NCBI GenBank assembly: GCA_964624635.1
Contig: CAZUXM010000003.1
Location: 1-64,000 of the forward strand
Direction of reading: 5' to 3'
Length of the DNA: 64,000 nt
Source: JANWKQ01 sp964624635
GTDB taxonomy: Bacteria > Bacteroidota > Bacteroidia > CAIKAF01
Shown: positions 26,658-35,273 of the stretch, in pieces
How the letters are laid out: the number at the start of each line of letters is the position of its first letter
Numbering within the stretch: the first letter of the stretch is position 1
The notes under the pieces: generated by a model
What the model was told of the DNA's origin: nothing
What the model saw: the letters and a program-made list of their open reading frames with translations, nothing else
Databases searched by the model: none
Made by a program: the position numbers and the translations under genes

Positions 26658-27845
26658 ATGAATGAAGATGGAAGCATGGATGGAAACCCGGATAAATTAT
26701 TGGAAGCTCCTTTCATTAAAGGATCAGCCGGTTGGTTTGGTGGAGTATATTCTTACGACTCATCAAAGTTTTTATCAGTATACGAAGTGCCTACCAAAGG
26801 AAAAGAACAACAACAATACAGCTTTCATGTATACAATATTCAAGACATGAGCTTGATTTTTGAAAAAGATGTTGAGTTACCATATAAAGACAAAGAAGTA
26901 AACCTTATTCGTTATGATGTAGATAATGAAGGTAATGTATACGGATTGGTTCAGATATATGAAAAAAGAGAAAAAGGATCAAAAGAGGTAGATAACTACA
27001 CTTATAAAATTTACGGTTATACAAAAGAATCTGGCGAAGCTATTGAATATGGATTTGACATTACCGGCACATATTTAAACAGTATGACCTTTCAGGTAAA
27101 AAATAAAGTCATTTATTGTTCAGGCTTTTGGGGTAAGAAAAATTCACGTGATATTTCAGGAGTATACTCTATCCGTTTAGATGCTGTATCAGGTAAAGAA
27201 TTAGTAGAGGACGTATATGAATTCTCCGATGAATTTGTAGCAGAATTTTACACTGACAAAGAAGTGGCAAAAGCAGACAAAAAAGGAAAAGAACTGGAAG
27301 TAAAAACCATTGTTTTGGATTACTTTAAAATACAAGATGATGGTTCAGCTTATGTGGTTGGGGAGCAGTTTTATACTTATCAGGTATGTTACACCACACA
27401 AAGCGGAACCCGCTGTGTAACTTATTATGTGCATAATGATATTGTAGTAACTAAAATTGATGCTAATGGCGTAATTCTTTGGTCAAATAAGATTCCTAAA
27501 AAATCGCAACAAGCTAATGGCACCGGTCACTTAAGCTACCATTTGTTTCAAAAAGGGCAGGATTTATACTTTGTATATTATGATCATCAAGATAATTTCG
27601 AATTATCAGATCCTAAAAAATACGACAGGGTTCCTTACTTCACTAAAAAAACGGATTTGGTATGTACCAAAATCAATGCTGATGGAGAGAAAGAAAAAAC
27701 CCTTATTTATAATTATGCTGACCCTAGCTGGAATCAATTACGTTTATCTCCTAATAATTTTCAAAATATAGGTAACAATATGTTTATTGGTGAGGGCTTT
27801 GTAAAAGGACGTAAAGGCATTTTATCAAGATTTACCATTAGATAA
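26658..27845 (+). CDS. C-terminal fragment of the same frameshifted exported protein
   Basis: First ATG in the downstream frame, but the coding sequence really begins near 26544, continuing the protein that starts at 26264. The 395 residues contain repeated beta-strand units with alternating hydrophobic residues (for example KFLSVYEVPT, YVVGEQFYTYQVCYTT and the final GILSRFTIR). This suggests a propeller-like fold. I recognise no named domain and no T9SS sorting motif. A strong terminator lies just after the stop. Confidence 0.68.
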   Translation: MNEDGSMDGNPDKLLEAPFIKGSAGWFGGVYSYDSSKFLSVYEVPTKGKEQQQYSFHVYNIQDMSLIFEKDVELPYKDKEVNLIRYDVDNEGNVYGLVQIYEKREKGSKEVDNYTYKIYGYTKESGEAIEYGFDITGTYLNSMTFQVKNKVIYCSGFWGKKNSRDISGVYSIRLDAVSGKELVEDVYEFSDEFVAEFYTDKEVAKADKKGKELEVKTIVLDYFKIQDDGSAYVVGEQFYTYQVCYTTQSGTRCVTYYVHNDIVVTKIDANGVILWSNKIPKKSQQANGTGHLSYHLFQKGQDLYFVYYDHQDNFELSDPKKYDRVPYFTKKTDLVCTKINADGEKEKTLIYNYADPSWNQLRLSPNNFQNIGNNMFIGEGFVKGRKGILSRFTIR

Positions 27846-27863
27846 TATCATTTATAGCATTTT

Positions 27864-27896
27864 ACAAAAGGGGAGTGATTTAGACTCCCCTTTTGT
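27864..27896 (+). terminator. Strong intrinsic terminator
   Basis: Perfect 13-base stem ACAAAAGGGGAGT/ACTCCCCTTTTGT with a seven-base loop, followed by ATTTTTT. It ends the exported-protein transcript. Confidence 0.92.
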
Positions 27897-27922
27897 ATTT
27901 TTTGCACCCCCGGGCGCAGTGA

Positions 27923-28000
27923 TACCCCCCTGTGATATAGCACCAACAGAGGCGGAGCTTGTTATTGGACTTAGAAACCAGACATATATCACAGGGGGTA
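27923..28000. other. Long inverted repeat in the spacer before the YfhO-type gene
   Basis: TACCCCCCTGTGATATA (27923-27939) pairs with TATATCACAGGGGGTA (27985-28000), differing by one extra C, around a 45-base loop. It lies beyond the terminator above. A smaller hairpin GCAC...GTGC follows at about 28011. The identity is unknown: a structured leader, small RNA or mobile miniature repeat are all possible. Confidence 0.5.
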
Positions 28001-28100
28001 GTAAAACATAGCACGGGATATAGGTGCCCTAATTATAAACCTTAATCCTCTATAAATCCCCTATTATTACTACTTTTACTATCCTGAAAAAACGTATAGC

Positions 28101-30653
28101 ATGAACAAGATTAATTGGAAAGCCATTTTACCTCATATTATTGCGGTTGCACTATTTTTTATTCTGGCCCTGTTTTACAACAGCGCACTTCTTGATGGAA
28201 ACCGTTTAGTAAGTCATGATGATACCATGTATCGTGGTGCTGCGAAAGAATTGATCGATTATAGAAAAGCAGAAGGAGAAGAAGCGCTTTGGACTAATAA
28301 AATGTTTAGTGGTATGCCGGGGTACACCATCTCTTATGCTCCAAAAAATAATTTTGTGGCCAAAGTCTTTTCTATGGTAGGAAATATTTTACCTATGCCT
28401 GCGGGACCACTTTTCTGGGCCATGGTTTGTTTTTATATTATGCTTGTTACTTTTGGTTTTAAACCTTATGCCTCAGCCATTGGTGCTATTGCTTATGGTT
28501 TTTGTTCATACAACATGGGAATAGTAGTGGCAGGTCACTATGCAAAATTTTGGGCCATCGCCTTTTTCCCGTTAATCGTTGCCGGTATCAATCTCATTTT
28601 TAAAAAGAAATATTGGTGGGGTGCTGCACTTACGGCTGTTGCCACCAGTGTTGAAATATTGGTGAACCACCCGCAAATGACCTATTACTATTTCGTGTTT
28701 TTCCTTTCTTTTTATCTCATTTATTTATTTATAAATGCCCTCATCAAAAAAGAAATAAAACATGCATTAATTGCATCAGCGATTACTATTGCCACCCTTT
28801 CACTGGGGGTTGCTACCAACGCTAATCGTTTGTTGCCTACCAATGAATATACTAAATACAGTACCAGAGGAAAATCAGACTTAAAACAAACAGCTAACGC
28901 CGGAAATCAAACGGCAGGTCTTGATAAAGATTATATTGTTGGGTATAGTAGCGGCAAAGATGATATTTACAGTTTTTTAGTTCCTAACTATAAAGGCTCT
29001 AACAGCGGGGTTCAATTGGTAAGTAACAAAGTAGCTAAAGAAGCTATGGGGAAAAATGCTCAACTAGTTGCTCAAACCGAAGGACTTGTATATCAAAATT
29101 ACGGCGAAATTATTGAAACATATTGGGGAGGAACTGATTTGGCAGGGGCAGGGATTTACAGCAGCGTTCTAATTTTTGCACTGTTTTTACTCAGTTTCAT
29201 TTTTGTAAAGGAACCAGTAAAATGGATTGTTATTCCGGGATTTTTGATTACACTTTTCTTAAGTTGGGGTAAAAACTATATGGGATTCTCAAACTTCTTT
29301 ATTGATAACTTCCCTATGTATAATAAATTCAGAGCAGTTAATTCAATTATAGTTGTTATAACATTCTTGATACCATTAATGGCTAGCTTCCTTTTAGCAA
29401 GGTTAGCCAATGAGCCTGAATTTTTAGAAAAGAAAAGCTTTGGTAAATACAAAATGAAACATGCTCTTGTTGGAGGAATGGGATTTATTGTGCTCATTTT
29501 ATTAGGCATGTACTTAATGCCAACTGCCTTCCAATCATTTACAAAACCAGCTCATATGGTTGATAAGATTGGACAGATAATGACGGAGAAAGAAGTAATT
29601 TCACAAGCTTTAAGTACTCAAAAAGTCGATGACCAAACCATTAATGAAGTAATAACCAGTATTGAAGACGCAAGAATTGCCATCTTCAAAGCGGATGTGC
29701 TTCGTTCATTATTGGTAATGGTGTTAGGCACCATTGCTATTGCATTATATGCATTTAAAGTATATGACTGGAAATTTATGATTGCCATTGTTGGCGCAAT
29801 TATATTAGTAGATGTGTTCCACTATGATCAGGGAATATTAAGCAAGGATACTCTGGTGAACGGGCAAAAAATTTTCCAAATGCCCCGATCAGCTGATAAA
29901 ACATTTAGTCCAACTGTAGCTGATAATATGATATTGCAAGATAAAAGCATACATAAACGGGTACTCAATCTTTCTGTAAGTCCTTTTAATGATGGAACCA
30001 CCAGTTATTTCCACCAATCCTTAGGAGGATATAGTGGAGCTAAACTCAAAAGATACCAGGAACTGGTAGAAAAAGGTATTTATCCTGATATCAACCGTGT
30101 GTTTGGAGGTGGTACTGAAAAAATGGATTCATTATTAAGTACTGCAGGCGTTTTAAACATGCTTAATACCAAGTATTTTATTTTTGATCCTAACTCGCCA
30201 CCATTACCTAACAGGTATGCAAACGGTGCTGCCTGGACAGTAGCTGACGTTAAATTTGTAGAAGATGCGGATGCAGAATTAGGAGGTTTAAAAAGCATCA
30301 ATACTAAAACTCAGGCCATTGTGGATGATGATTTTAAAGGAGATATTAATGTAACAAGTATACGTCCTGATTCAACAGCTAGCATTACATTAAAACAAAT
30401 GACGGCCAAATACCTGGAATATGAATACAATTCAAAAGAAGATCAATTGGTTGTATTTAGCGAAATTTATTATCCTGCAGGATGGAAAGCTACCATTGAT
30501 GGAAATGACGCTAAAATTGTAAGGGTTAACTATGTGTTACGTGGTTTATTTGTCTTACAAAAAAGGAGAAACCTATTCACTCATCAGCAGCTTATTAATT
30601 TTTGTTGTTTTGGGAGCTGCAGGATTTATGGAATACAAAAAATCAAAAAATAA
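28101..30653 (+). CDS. YfhO-family membrane protein with damaged C-terminus
   Basis: Polytopic protein with about a dozen hydrophobic segments, matching the Bacteroidota YfhO family (RLVSHDDTMYRG, NHPQMTYYYF, a large soluble domain at about 600-830). YfhO homologues are linked to glycosylation or surface polymer modification. The C-terminus breaks at about 30552. The last 34 residues (after RGLFV) are out of frame, while another frame carries the expected SYKKGETYSLISSLLIFVVL helix and ends at 30669. About 14 residues that normally sit between these parts are missing, so a deletion of about 41-44 bases is likely. It lies six bases (repaired stop) before the glycan locus. Confidence 0.78.
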   Translation: MNKINWKAILPHIIAVALFFILALFYNSALLDGNRLVSHDDTMYRGAAKELIDYRKAEGEEALWTNKMFSGMPGYTISYAPKNNFVAKVFSMVGNILPMPAGPLFWAMVCFYIMLVTFGFKPYASAIGAIAYGFCSYNMGIVVAGHYAKFWAIAFFPLIVAGINLIFKKKYWWGAALTAVATSVEILVNHPQMTYYYFVFFLSFYLIYLFINALIKKEIKHALIASAITIATLSLGVATNANRLLPTNEYTKYSTRGKSDLKQTANAGNQTAGLDKDYIVGYSSGKDDIYSFLVPNYKGSNSGVQLVSNKVAKEAMGKNAQLVAQTEGLVYQNYGEIIETYWGGTDLAGAGIYSSVLIFALFLLSFIFVKEPVKWIVIPGFLITLFLSWGKNYMGFSNFFIDNFPMYNKFRAVNSIIVVITFLIPLMASFLLARLANEPEFLEKKSFGKYKMKHALVGGMGFIVLILLGMYLMPTAFQSFTKPAHMVDKIGQIMTEKEVISQALSTQKVDDQTINEVITSIEDARIAIFKADVLRSLLVMVLGTIAIALYAFKVYDWKFMIAIVGAIILVDVFHYDQGILSKDTLVNGQKIFQMPRSADKTFSPTVADNMILQDKSIHKRVLNLSVSPFNDGTTSYFHQSLGGYSGAKLKRYQELVEKGIYPDINRVFGGGTEKMDSLLSTAGVLNMLNTKYFIFDPNSPPLPNRYANGAAWTVADVKFVEDADAELGGLKSINTKTQAIVDDDFKGDINVTSIRPDSTASITLKQMTAKYLEYEYNSKEDQLVVFSEIYYPAGWKATIDGNDAKIVRVNYVLRGLFVLQKRRNLFTHQQLINFCCFGSCRIYGIQKIKK

Positions 30654-30674
30654 GAAACCTCAAGCATAAAACCG

Positions 30675-31349
30675 ATGCAGGTTGTAGCCTTATTACCGAT
30701 GAAAGGGAATTCAGAAAGAGTTCCGAATAAAAACATGAAAAATTTTGGTGGTAAACCTCTTTATCATGCTATTGTAAATACACTAAAAAAATGTAATCAG
30801 GTAAAAAATGTAATTATTAATACCGATAGTGAAATCATAAAAAATGATGCTATACAATCGTTTGGTGATTTTGTAATCATTCACAATCGTCCAGCTGAAA
30901 TTTGTGGTGATATGGTATCCATGAATGAAGTAATTAAGTATGATATACTCAAACACGGAGGTGAGCATTTTTTACAAACACACTCTACTAATCCTTTAAT
31001 AAAATCTGATAGCTTTAGTAAAGCTATTGAGCATTATTTAAAAAACATATCAACACACGATTCTGTATTTAGTGTAACCAGGTTACAAACCCGTTTATAT
31101 TGGGAGGATGGCAGTGCCATCAATCATAATCCGGCAGAACTACTCCGTACCCAGGATCTTCCACCGGTATTTGAAGAAAATTCAAATTTTTACATCTTCT
31201 CAAAACAAAGTTTTTTTAATGCCGGTGAAAAAAGGATTGGGTTAAAGCCGGCCATGTTCGATATGAATAAAATAGAGGCCATTGATATTGACTATCCGGA
31301 AGATTTTGAACTGGCCGAAACTATCTATACCAAAAACAAACATGAGTAA
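30675..31349 (+). CDS. Acylneuraminate cytidylyltransferase-like CMP-sugar synthetase
   Basis: NeuA-type nucleotidyltransferase of 224 residues. The N-terminal CTP-binding motif reads LLPMKGNSERVPNKN, the standard R-x-x-x-K-N form. QTHSTNPL, VFSVTRLQTRLYW and the C-terminal IDIDYPEDFELAE also match the family. It should activate an acidic 2-keto sugar with CMP. It is first in a run of coupled genes: its last eight bases (ATGAGTAA) contain the start of the methyltransferase. The real substrate cannot be read from sequence; context suggests a 3-deoxy-ulosonic acid. Confidence 0.85.
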   Translation: MQVVALLPMKGNSERVPNKNMKNFGGKPLYHAIVNTLKKCNQVKNVIINTDSEIIKNDAIQSFGDFVIIHNRPAEICGDMVSMNEVIKYDILKHGGEHFLQTHSTNPLIKSDSFSKAIEHYLKNISTHDSVFSVTRLQTRLYWEDGSAINHNPAELLRTQDLPPVFEENSNFYIFSKQSFFNAGEKRIGLKPAMFDMNKIEAIDIDYPEDFELAETIYTKNKHE

Positions 31350-32295
31350 TACTGCCGAAAGGATACAACAAATAAAAAAAGCCATTACTGATGCCAACGA
31401 AAATGGTCCATTAATTGATTTACAATTAAACGGAGCCACCGGTGCAAAAGTAATTGGTAGCTTACAAAGACTGGCTCAACTATTGCCATCTGACCAATGT
31501 TATCTTGAAATTGGTGTTTTTCAGGGAATGTCTTTATTACATACAGCTAAAGCAGCACCACAAATACAAGCGTTTGGTATTGATAATTTTGCTCAGTTTG
31601 ATGCTGATAAAAAAAATCAATCACTTATTGAAGAACGAAGAGTTAAGCATGAGATTAGTAATTGTAATCTGATTAATCTTGACTTTGAAGAAGCTTTAGA
31701 AAACTTAGATAAATATTTAGGTAATAAAAAAGTAGGGTTATTTTTTGTAGACGGTCCTCATGACTATAGAAGCCAGTTGGTTTGTTTGCTAATGGCAAAA
31801 AAATATTTGTCTGATGACTGTATTATTCTTGTAGATAACTCAAATTATAATCACGTTAGACAAGCTAACAGAGATTTTTTAGCGTCACACAATGATTATA
31901 AAATGATATTTGAAGCATATTCAAAATCACATCCTGCCAATTTAAAAGGAGCTGAACTAGAAGAAGCATGGAAAAATTGGTTAGATGGGATTAATATCAT
32001 TATTAAAGACCAGCATGGCTTATTGGAACCTATGTTTCCAACTACCAATGAAGACAAAGAAATGTTCTTTAACGACCATAAAATTCATCCCATGCGAAAT
32101 AGCTTGTTTGCTTGGAGAGCAGCCAAACTGGCGGCTGTAATTAAACCATTTAAACCCTATTACTTTTTTGGGTTTTTGTGGAAATTATGGATTACCGTAA
32201 GAAAAAGAAAAAGCTCTGATATAGAGCCTTACCTTTTTATCAACTCATTTAGCGAAAATTTACCTACCTTCAATCTTAACAAATCCATTCAATAA
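31342..32295 (+). CDS. Class I SAM-dependent methyltransferase
   Basis: The ATG at 31342 overlaps the previous stop by eight bases and is preferred over the in-frame start at 31282. The SAM-binding region is YLEIGVFQGMSLL (about residues 60-72) with the acidic DNF after strand 2. FFVDGPHDYRSQLVCLLMAK is typical of the Methyltransf_24 group found in polysaccharide clusters. The length is 317, with a C-terminal basic stretch. It probably O- or N-methylates a sugar in the product of this locus. The position modified is unknown. Confidence 0.78.
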   Translation: MSNTAERIQQIKKAITDANENGPLIDLQLNGATGAKVIGSLQRLAQLLPSDQCYLEIGVFQGMSLLHTAKAAPQIQAFGIDNFAQFDADKKNQSLIEERRVKHEISNCNLINLDFEEALENLDKYLGNKKVGLFFVDGPHDYRSQLVCLLMAKKYLSDDCIILVDNSNYNHVRQANRDFLASHNDYKMIFEAYSKSHPANLKGAELEEAWKNWLDGINIIIKDQHGLLEPMFPTTNEDKEMFFNDHKIHPMRNSLFAWRAAKLAAVIKPFKPYYFFGFLWKLWITVRKRKSSDIEPYLFINSFSENLPTFNLNKSIQ

Positions 32296-33069
32296 TTGGC
32301 AACAACATCTCTCAAAAAAAGACTACTCAACAATGAACTTACTTTAGGTTCATGGATTACTATTGGACACCAAGCAATAGCAGAAATTATGGTTACTGGT
32401 GGTTTTGATTGGCTTACTCTTGACCTTGAACATTCAGTGATTGAAATATCACAAGCACAAAACCTGATTGCTCATATCAAAAATAATGGTACTCATGCAT
32501 TGGTAAGAGTAAGTAAAAACGAAGAAGTAGTCATCAAAAGAGTAATGGATGCCGGCGCTGACGGGGTAATTGTACCTATGGTAAATAGTGCTGAAGATGC
32601 TATACAAGCAGTAAATTATGTAAAATATCCACCACAAGGTAAACGAGGTGTTGGTTTAGCAAGGGCACAAAAATATGGGACGGGTTTTGATGAGTATGTA
32701 AAATGGTTAAATGATGAATCCATTGTAATTGCACAAATAGAACATATCAAAGCCGTAGAAAACATTGATTCCATTTTAGATGTTCCTGGTATTGATGGAA
32801 TTATTATTGGGCCCTATGATCTTTCAGGTTCTATGGGAAAACCCGGACAATATGATTTACCTGAGGTTAAAGAAGCTATTGAAAAGGTAGAAAAAGCCTG
32901 CAAGAAAAAAAATAAGCCATTAGGATTCCATGTAATACAGCCTAACCATGAATTGGTAAAAGAAAAAGTCGATAAAGGGTATTCATTCCTGGCATTTAGT
33001 CTTGACTTTTTCTTCTTGGGAGAAAAGCTGCGTTCAGAAATGCAACAACTCAAATCAAATTTAAAATGA
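32296..33069 (+). CDS. HpcH/HpaI-family class II pyruvate aldolase
   Basis: TIM-barrel metal-dependent aldolase of 257 residues. It starts at a TTG placed directly after the previous stop. The catalytic and metal residues known from HpaI are all present at nearly the same numbers: H46 (DLEHS), R71 (VRVSKN), E149 (AQIEH) and D175 (GPYDLS). The family joins pyruvate to an aldehyde, giving a 4-hydroxy-2-oxo acid, or cleaves such acids. Inside a CMP-sugar operon it may form the 3-deoxy-2-keto acid skeleton. Its stop overlaps the next ATG by four bases (ATGA). Confidence 0.85.
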   Translation: MATTSLKKRLLNNELTLGSWITIGHQAIAEIMVTGGFDWLTLDLEHSVIEISQAQNLIAHIKNNGTHALVRVSKNEEVVIKRVMDAGADGVIVPMVNSAEDAIQAVNYVKYPPQGKRGVGLARAQKYGTGFDEYVKWLNDESIVIAQIEHIKAVENIDSILDVPGIDGIIIGPYDLSGSMGKPGQYDLPEVKEAIEKVEKACKKKNKPLGFHVIQPNHELVKEKVDKGYSFLAFSLDFFFLGEKLRSEMQQLKSNLK

Positions 33070-33941
33070 AAAAAATAGTTGTTTTAGGAGGTGCCGGATT
33101 TTTGGGTAGTTATATAGTAGATGCTCTTTTGAAAAAAAAGTATGAAGTAGTGATTGCTGATATTGCTCCATCACCTTATATTGATTCTACACTTTTCAAA
33201 AAAATAGATATACTGAATGCACAGGAAGTAGAAAGTTTGATTGATAAAAATACTTTCGCAGTATATAATCTGGCAGGTTTCTCCAATCTTGATAAAGCTA
33301 CCGAATTCCCTTACAGCACTTTTCAACTTAATGTATTGGGTAACATTAATGTTTTGGAAGCTTGTAAAAAAGCAGAAGTAAAAATGTTTATTTATGCCAG
33401 CAGTGCTTATGCAATGAGCAACAAAGGCTCATTTTATGGTATTAGCAAACTTACTTCAGAAAAGGTAATACAAGAATATCATAAAAGATATGGACTTGAA
33501 TATTCTATTGTAAGGTATGGTTCGGTTTACAGTGAAAGAAATTACGAAAACAATTATATTTTTAATGTAGTTAAAGAAGCATTAGAAAATGGTAAAATTG
33601 TTCACTCTGGTGATGGCGAGGAAATGAGAGAATATATACATGCTTCGGATGCTGCCCGACTTTCAGTAGAAGTACTGGAAAATAACGATTATCATAATGA
33701 GATTTTAATGCTTACCGGTGTAGAGCGTATGAAGCGTATTGAAGTGTTCAATATGATCAATGAAATTATTGGAGGAACGGTAAATATTCAACTTTCTAAA
33801 GATGGATATGCACATCATTATAAAACCACTCCGTATAGTTTTCAACCTGAATCAAGTAAAAAACTGGTAGCTAATCCTTTTGTTGATATGGGACAGGGAA
33901 TTCTTGAATGTATTAAAGCCATAAAAAACACCCATGAGTAA
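33066..33941 (+). CDS. NAD-dependent epimerase/dehydratase (extended SDR)
   Basis: 291-residue extended short-chain dehydrogenase. The Rossmann motif GGAGFLGSY is at residues 8-16. The catalytic serines are in YASSAYA (112-113) and the YxxxK pair is Y124/K128 in FYGISKL. NYIFNVVKEALENGK and the REYIHASDAA segment are typical of sugar-nucleotide epimerases. It overlaps genes on both sides by 4-8 bases. The probable role is to oxidise, epimerise or reduce the carbon skeleton of the locus-specific sugar. Confidence 0.85.
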   Translation: MKKIVVLGGAGFLGSYIVDALLKKKYEVVIADIAPSPYIDSTLFKKIDILNAQEVESLIDKNTFAVYNLAGFSNLDKATEFPYSTFQLNVLGNINVLEACKKAEVKMFIYASSAYAMSNKGSFYGISKLTSEKVIQEYHKRYGLEYSIVRYGSVYSERNYENNYIFNVVKEALENGKIVHSGDGEEMREYIHASDAARLSVEVLENNDYHNEILMLTGVERMKRIEVFNMINEIIGGTVNIQLSKDGYAHHYKTTPYSFQPESSKKLVANPFVDMGQGILECIKAIKNTHE

Positions 33942-34617
33942 AACTGAATGGGAATACTTATCCTACGAGCTTACCGAAGAACTAACTAATTACGGTGGAG
34001 CAAAAGGCATCGAAATAGAATGGCTGGCCAGAATGGATAAAGGTAATACGAGCACCAACTCATTGGTTCGCTTGCCTGCACATACAGGCACCCATATTGA
34101 TTATCCTTTGCATTTTTTCATCGACGGGAAAACAGGAAGTAATTACACTGCGAATGAACTCTCTTTTACACAAACAAGTATTATTGATATTTCAGGTGAA
34201 AGCATTTCAGATTACCTGATTAACAATATTCATTTGGAAAATCACTTAAAAAGCATTCATTCTGAAACTGATTTTTTAATTATAAAAACAGGATTTACTT
34301 ATAAAAGAGAAACCGAAGAATATTGGAAATACAATTGGGGATTTGCACCTGAAACCGCAGGATACCTAAAACAACATCTACCCCAACTAAAAGGCATCGG
34401 GTTTGATTTGATTTCTCTTTCATCATACCAACAAAGAGAAACCGGACGCATTGCCCATAAACAGTTTCTTGAGATACAGGATATATTAATAGTTGAAGAT
34501 CTTGATTTAAAAAAGGTTACTCCTGAAACCCAAATAGAAACACTCATCATCTCACCATTAAGGTTTAAAAATGCCGACGGTGCACCGGTAAACGTAATCG
34601 CCCAAATACTATTATGA
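33934..34617 (+). CDS. Cyclase-family metal-dependent hydrolase (kynurenine formamidase-like fold)
   Basis: 227-residue protein of the Cyclase family, whose members hydrolyse amides or lactones with a divalent metal. The signature HxGTHxDxPxH is complete: H50, H54, D56 and H60 in HTGTHIDYPLHF. GFDLISLSS also fits. No tryptophan-degradation genes are near, so kynurenine is an unlikely substrate. In this operon it could open a lactone or remove a formyl or acyl group from a sugar acid. It is coupled to the epimerase (eight-base overlap) and to the HAD gene (ATGA). Confidence 0.82.
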   Translation: MSKTEWEYLSYELTEELTNYGGAKGIEIEWLARMDKGNTSTNSLVRLPAHTGTHIDYPLHFFIDGKTGSNYTANELSFTQTSIIDISGESISDYLINNIHLENHLKSIHSETDFLIIKTGFTYKRETEEYWKYNWGFAPETAGYLKQHLPQLKGIGFDLISLSSYQQRETGRIAHKQFLEIQDILIVEDLDLKKVTPETQIETLIISPLRFKNADGAPVNVIAQILL

Positions 34618-35273
34618 GCATAAAGGCTATTTTATTTGATTTTGATGGAGTGATTCTCAATTCACTGAATGTAAAAACACAGGCTTTTTATGATATGTAT
34701 TTACCTTATGGAAAAGAAATTGCACAAAAAGCTGCGAACCATCATTTAGCTCATGGAGGTATTTCCAGGTTCGAAAAATTCAAACATTACCACCAGGAAT
34801 TTTTGGGAATTGAACTAACCCCTGCTCAAATTGACGAGCTGGCCAATGAATTTTCAGAAAGGGTTTTACAAGGTGTTATTAATTCGGCCGAGGTAAGTGG
34901 TATCCGAAAATTTTTGTCAAAAAATCATTCACAATACAAAATGTGGGTAATTACCGGCACCCCCACCACGGAAATAAAGTTGATTGCTAATAAAACCAAC
35001 TTGGCACAATACTTTGTGGAATTGTATGGAAGTCCGGAAAAAAAAGATTATTGGACCAACAAAATAATTCATGAAAATAATTTTTCACCATCAGAAGTTT
35101 TGTTTGTAGGTGATGCCACTACTGATTATGATGCAGCTGTAAAAACTAATGTGCATTTTGTTTTGAGAGAACATGAAGATAATCTTGAGTTTTTTAAAGA
35201 TAAACAAGTAACACGAATAAGTGATTTTATTGATTTTGAAGATATATTAAAAAAATACCACCATTCATTATGA
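34614..35273 (+). CDS. HAD-superfamily phosphatase
   Basis: 219-residue haloacid-dehalogenase hydrolase of the phosphoglycolate-phosphatase type. Motif I is DFDGV (nucleophile D9, acid D11), motif II is the Thr of VITGTPT, and motifs III and IV are K139-region and FVGDATTDYDAA. A helical cap sits between motifs I and II. It would remove phosphate from an intermediate, much as KdsC-type phosphatases act in ulosonic acid pathways, although those belong to a different HAD subgroup. Four-base overlaps join it to both neighbours. Confidence 0.85.
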   Translation: MSIKAILFDFDGVILNSLNVKTQAFYDMYLPYGKEIAQKAANHHLAHGGISRFEKFKHYHQEFLGIELTPAQIDELANEFSERVLQGVINSAEVSGIRKFLSKNHSQYKMWVITGTPTTEIKLIANKTNLAQYFVELYGSPEKKDYWTNKIIHENNFSPSEVLFVGDATTDYDAAVKTNVHFVLREHEDNLEFFKDKQVTRISDFIDFEDILKKYHHSL

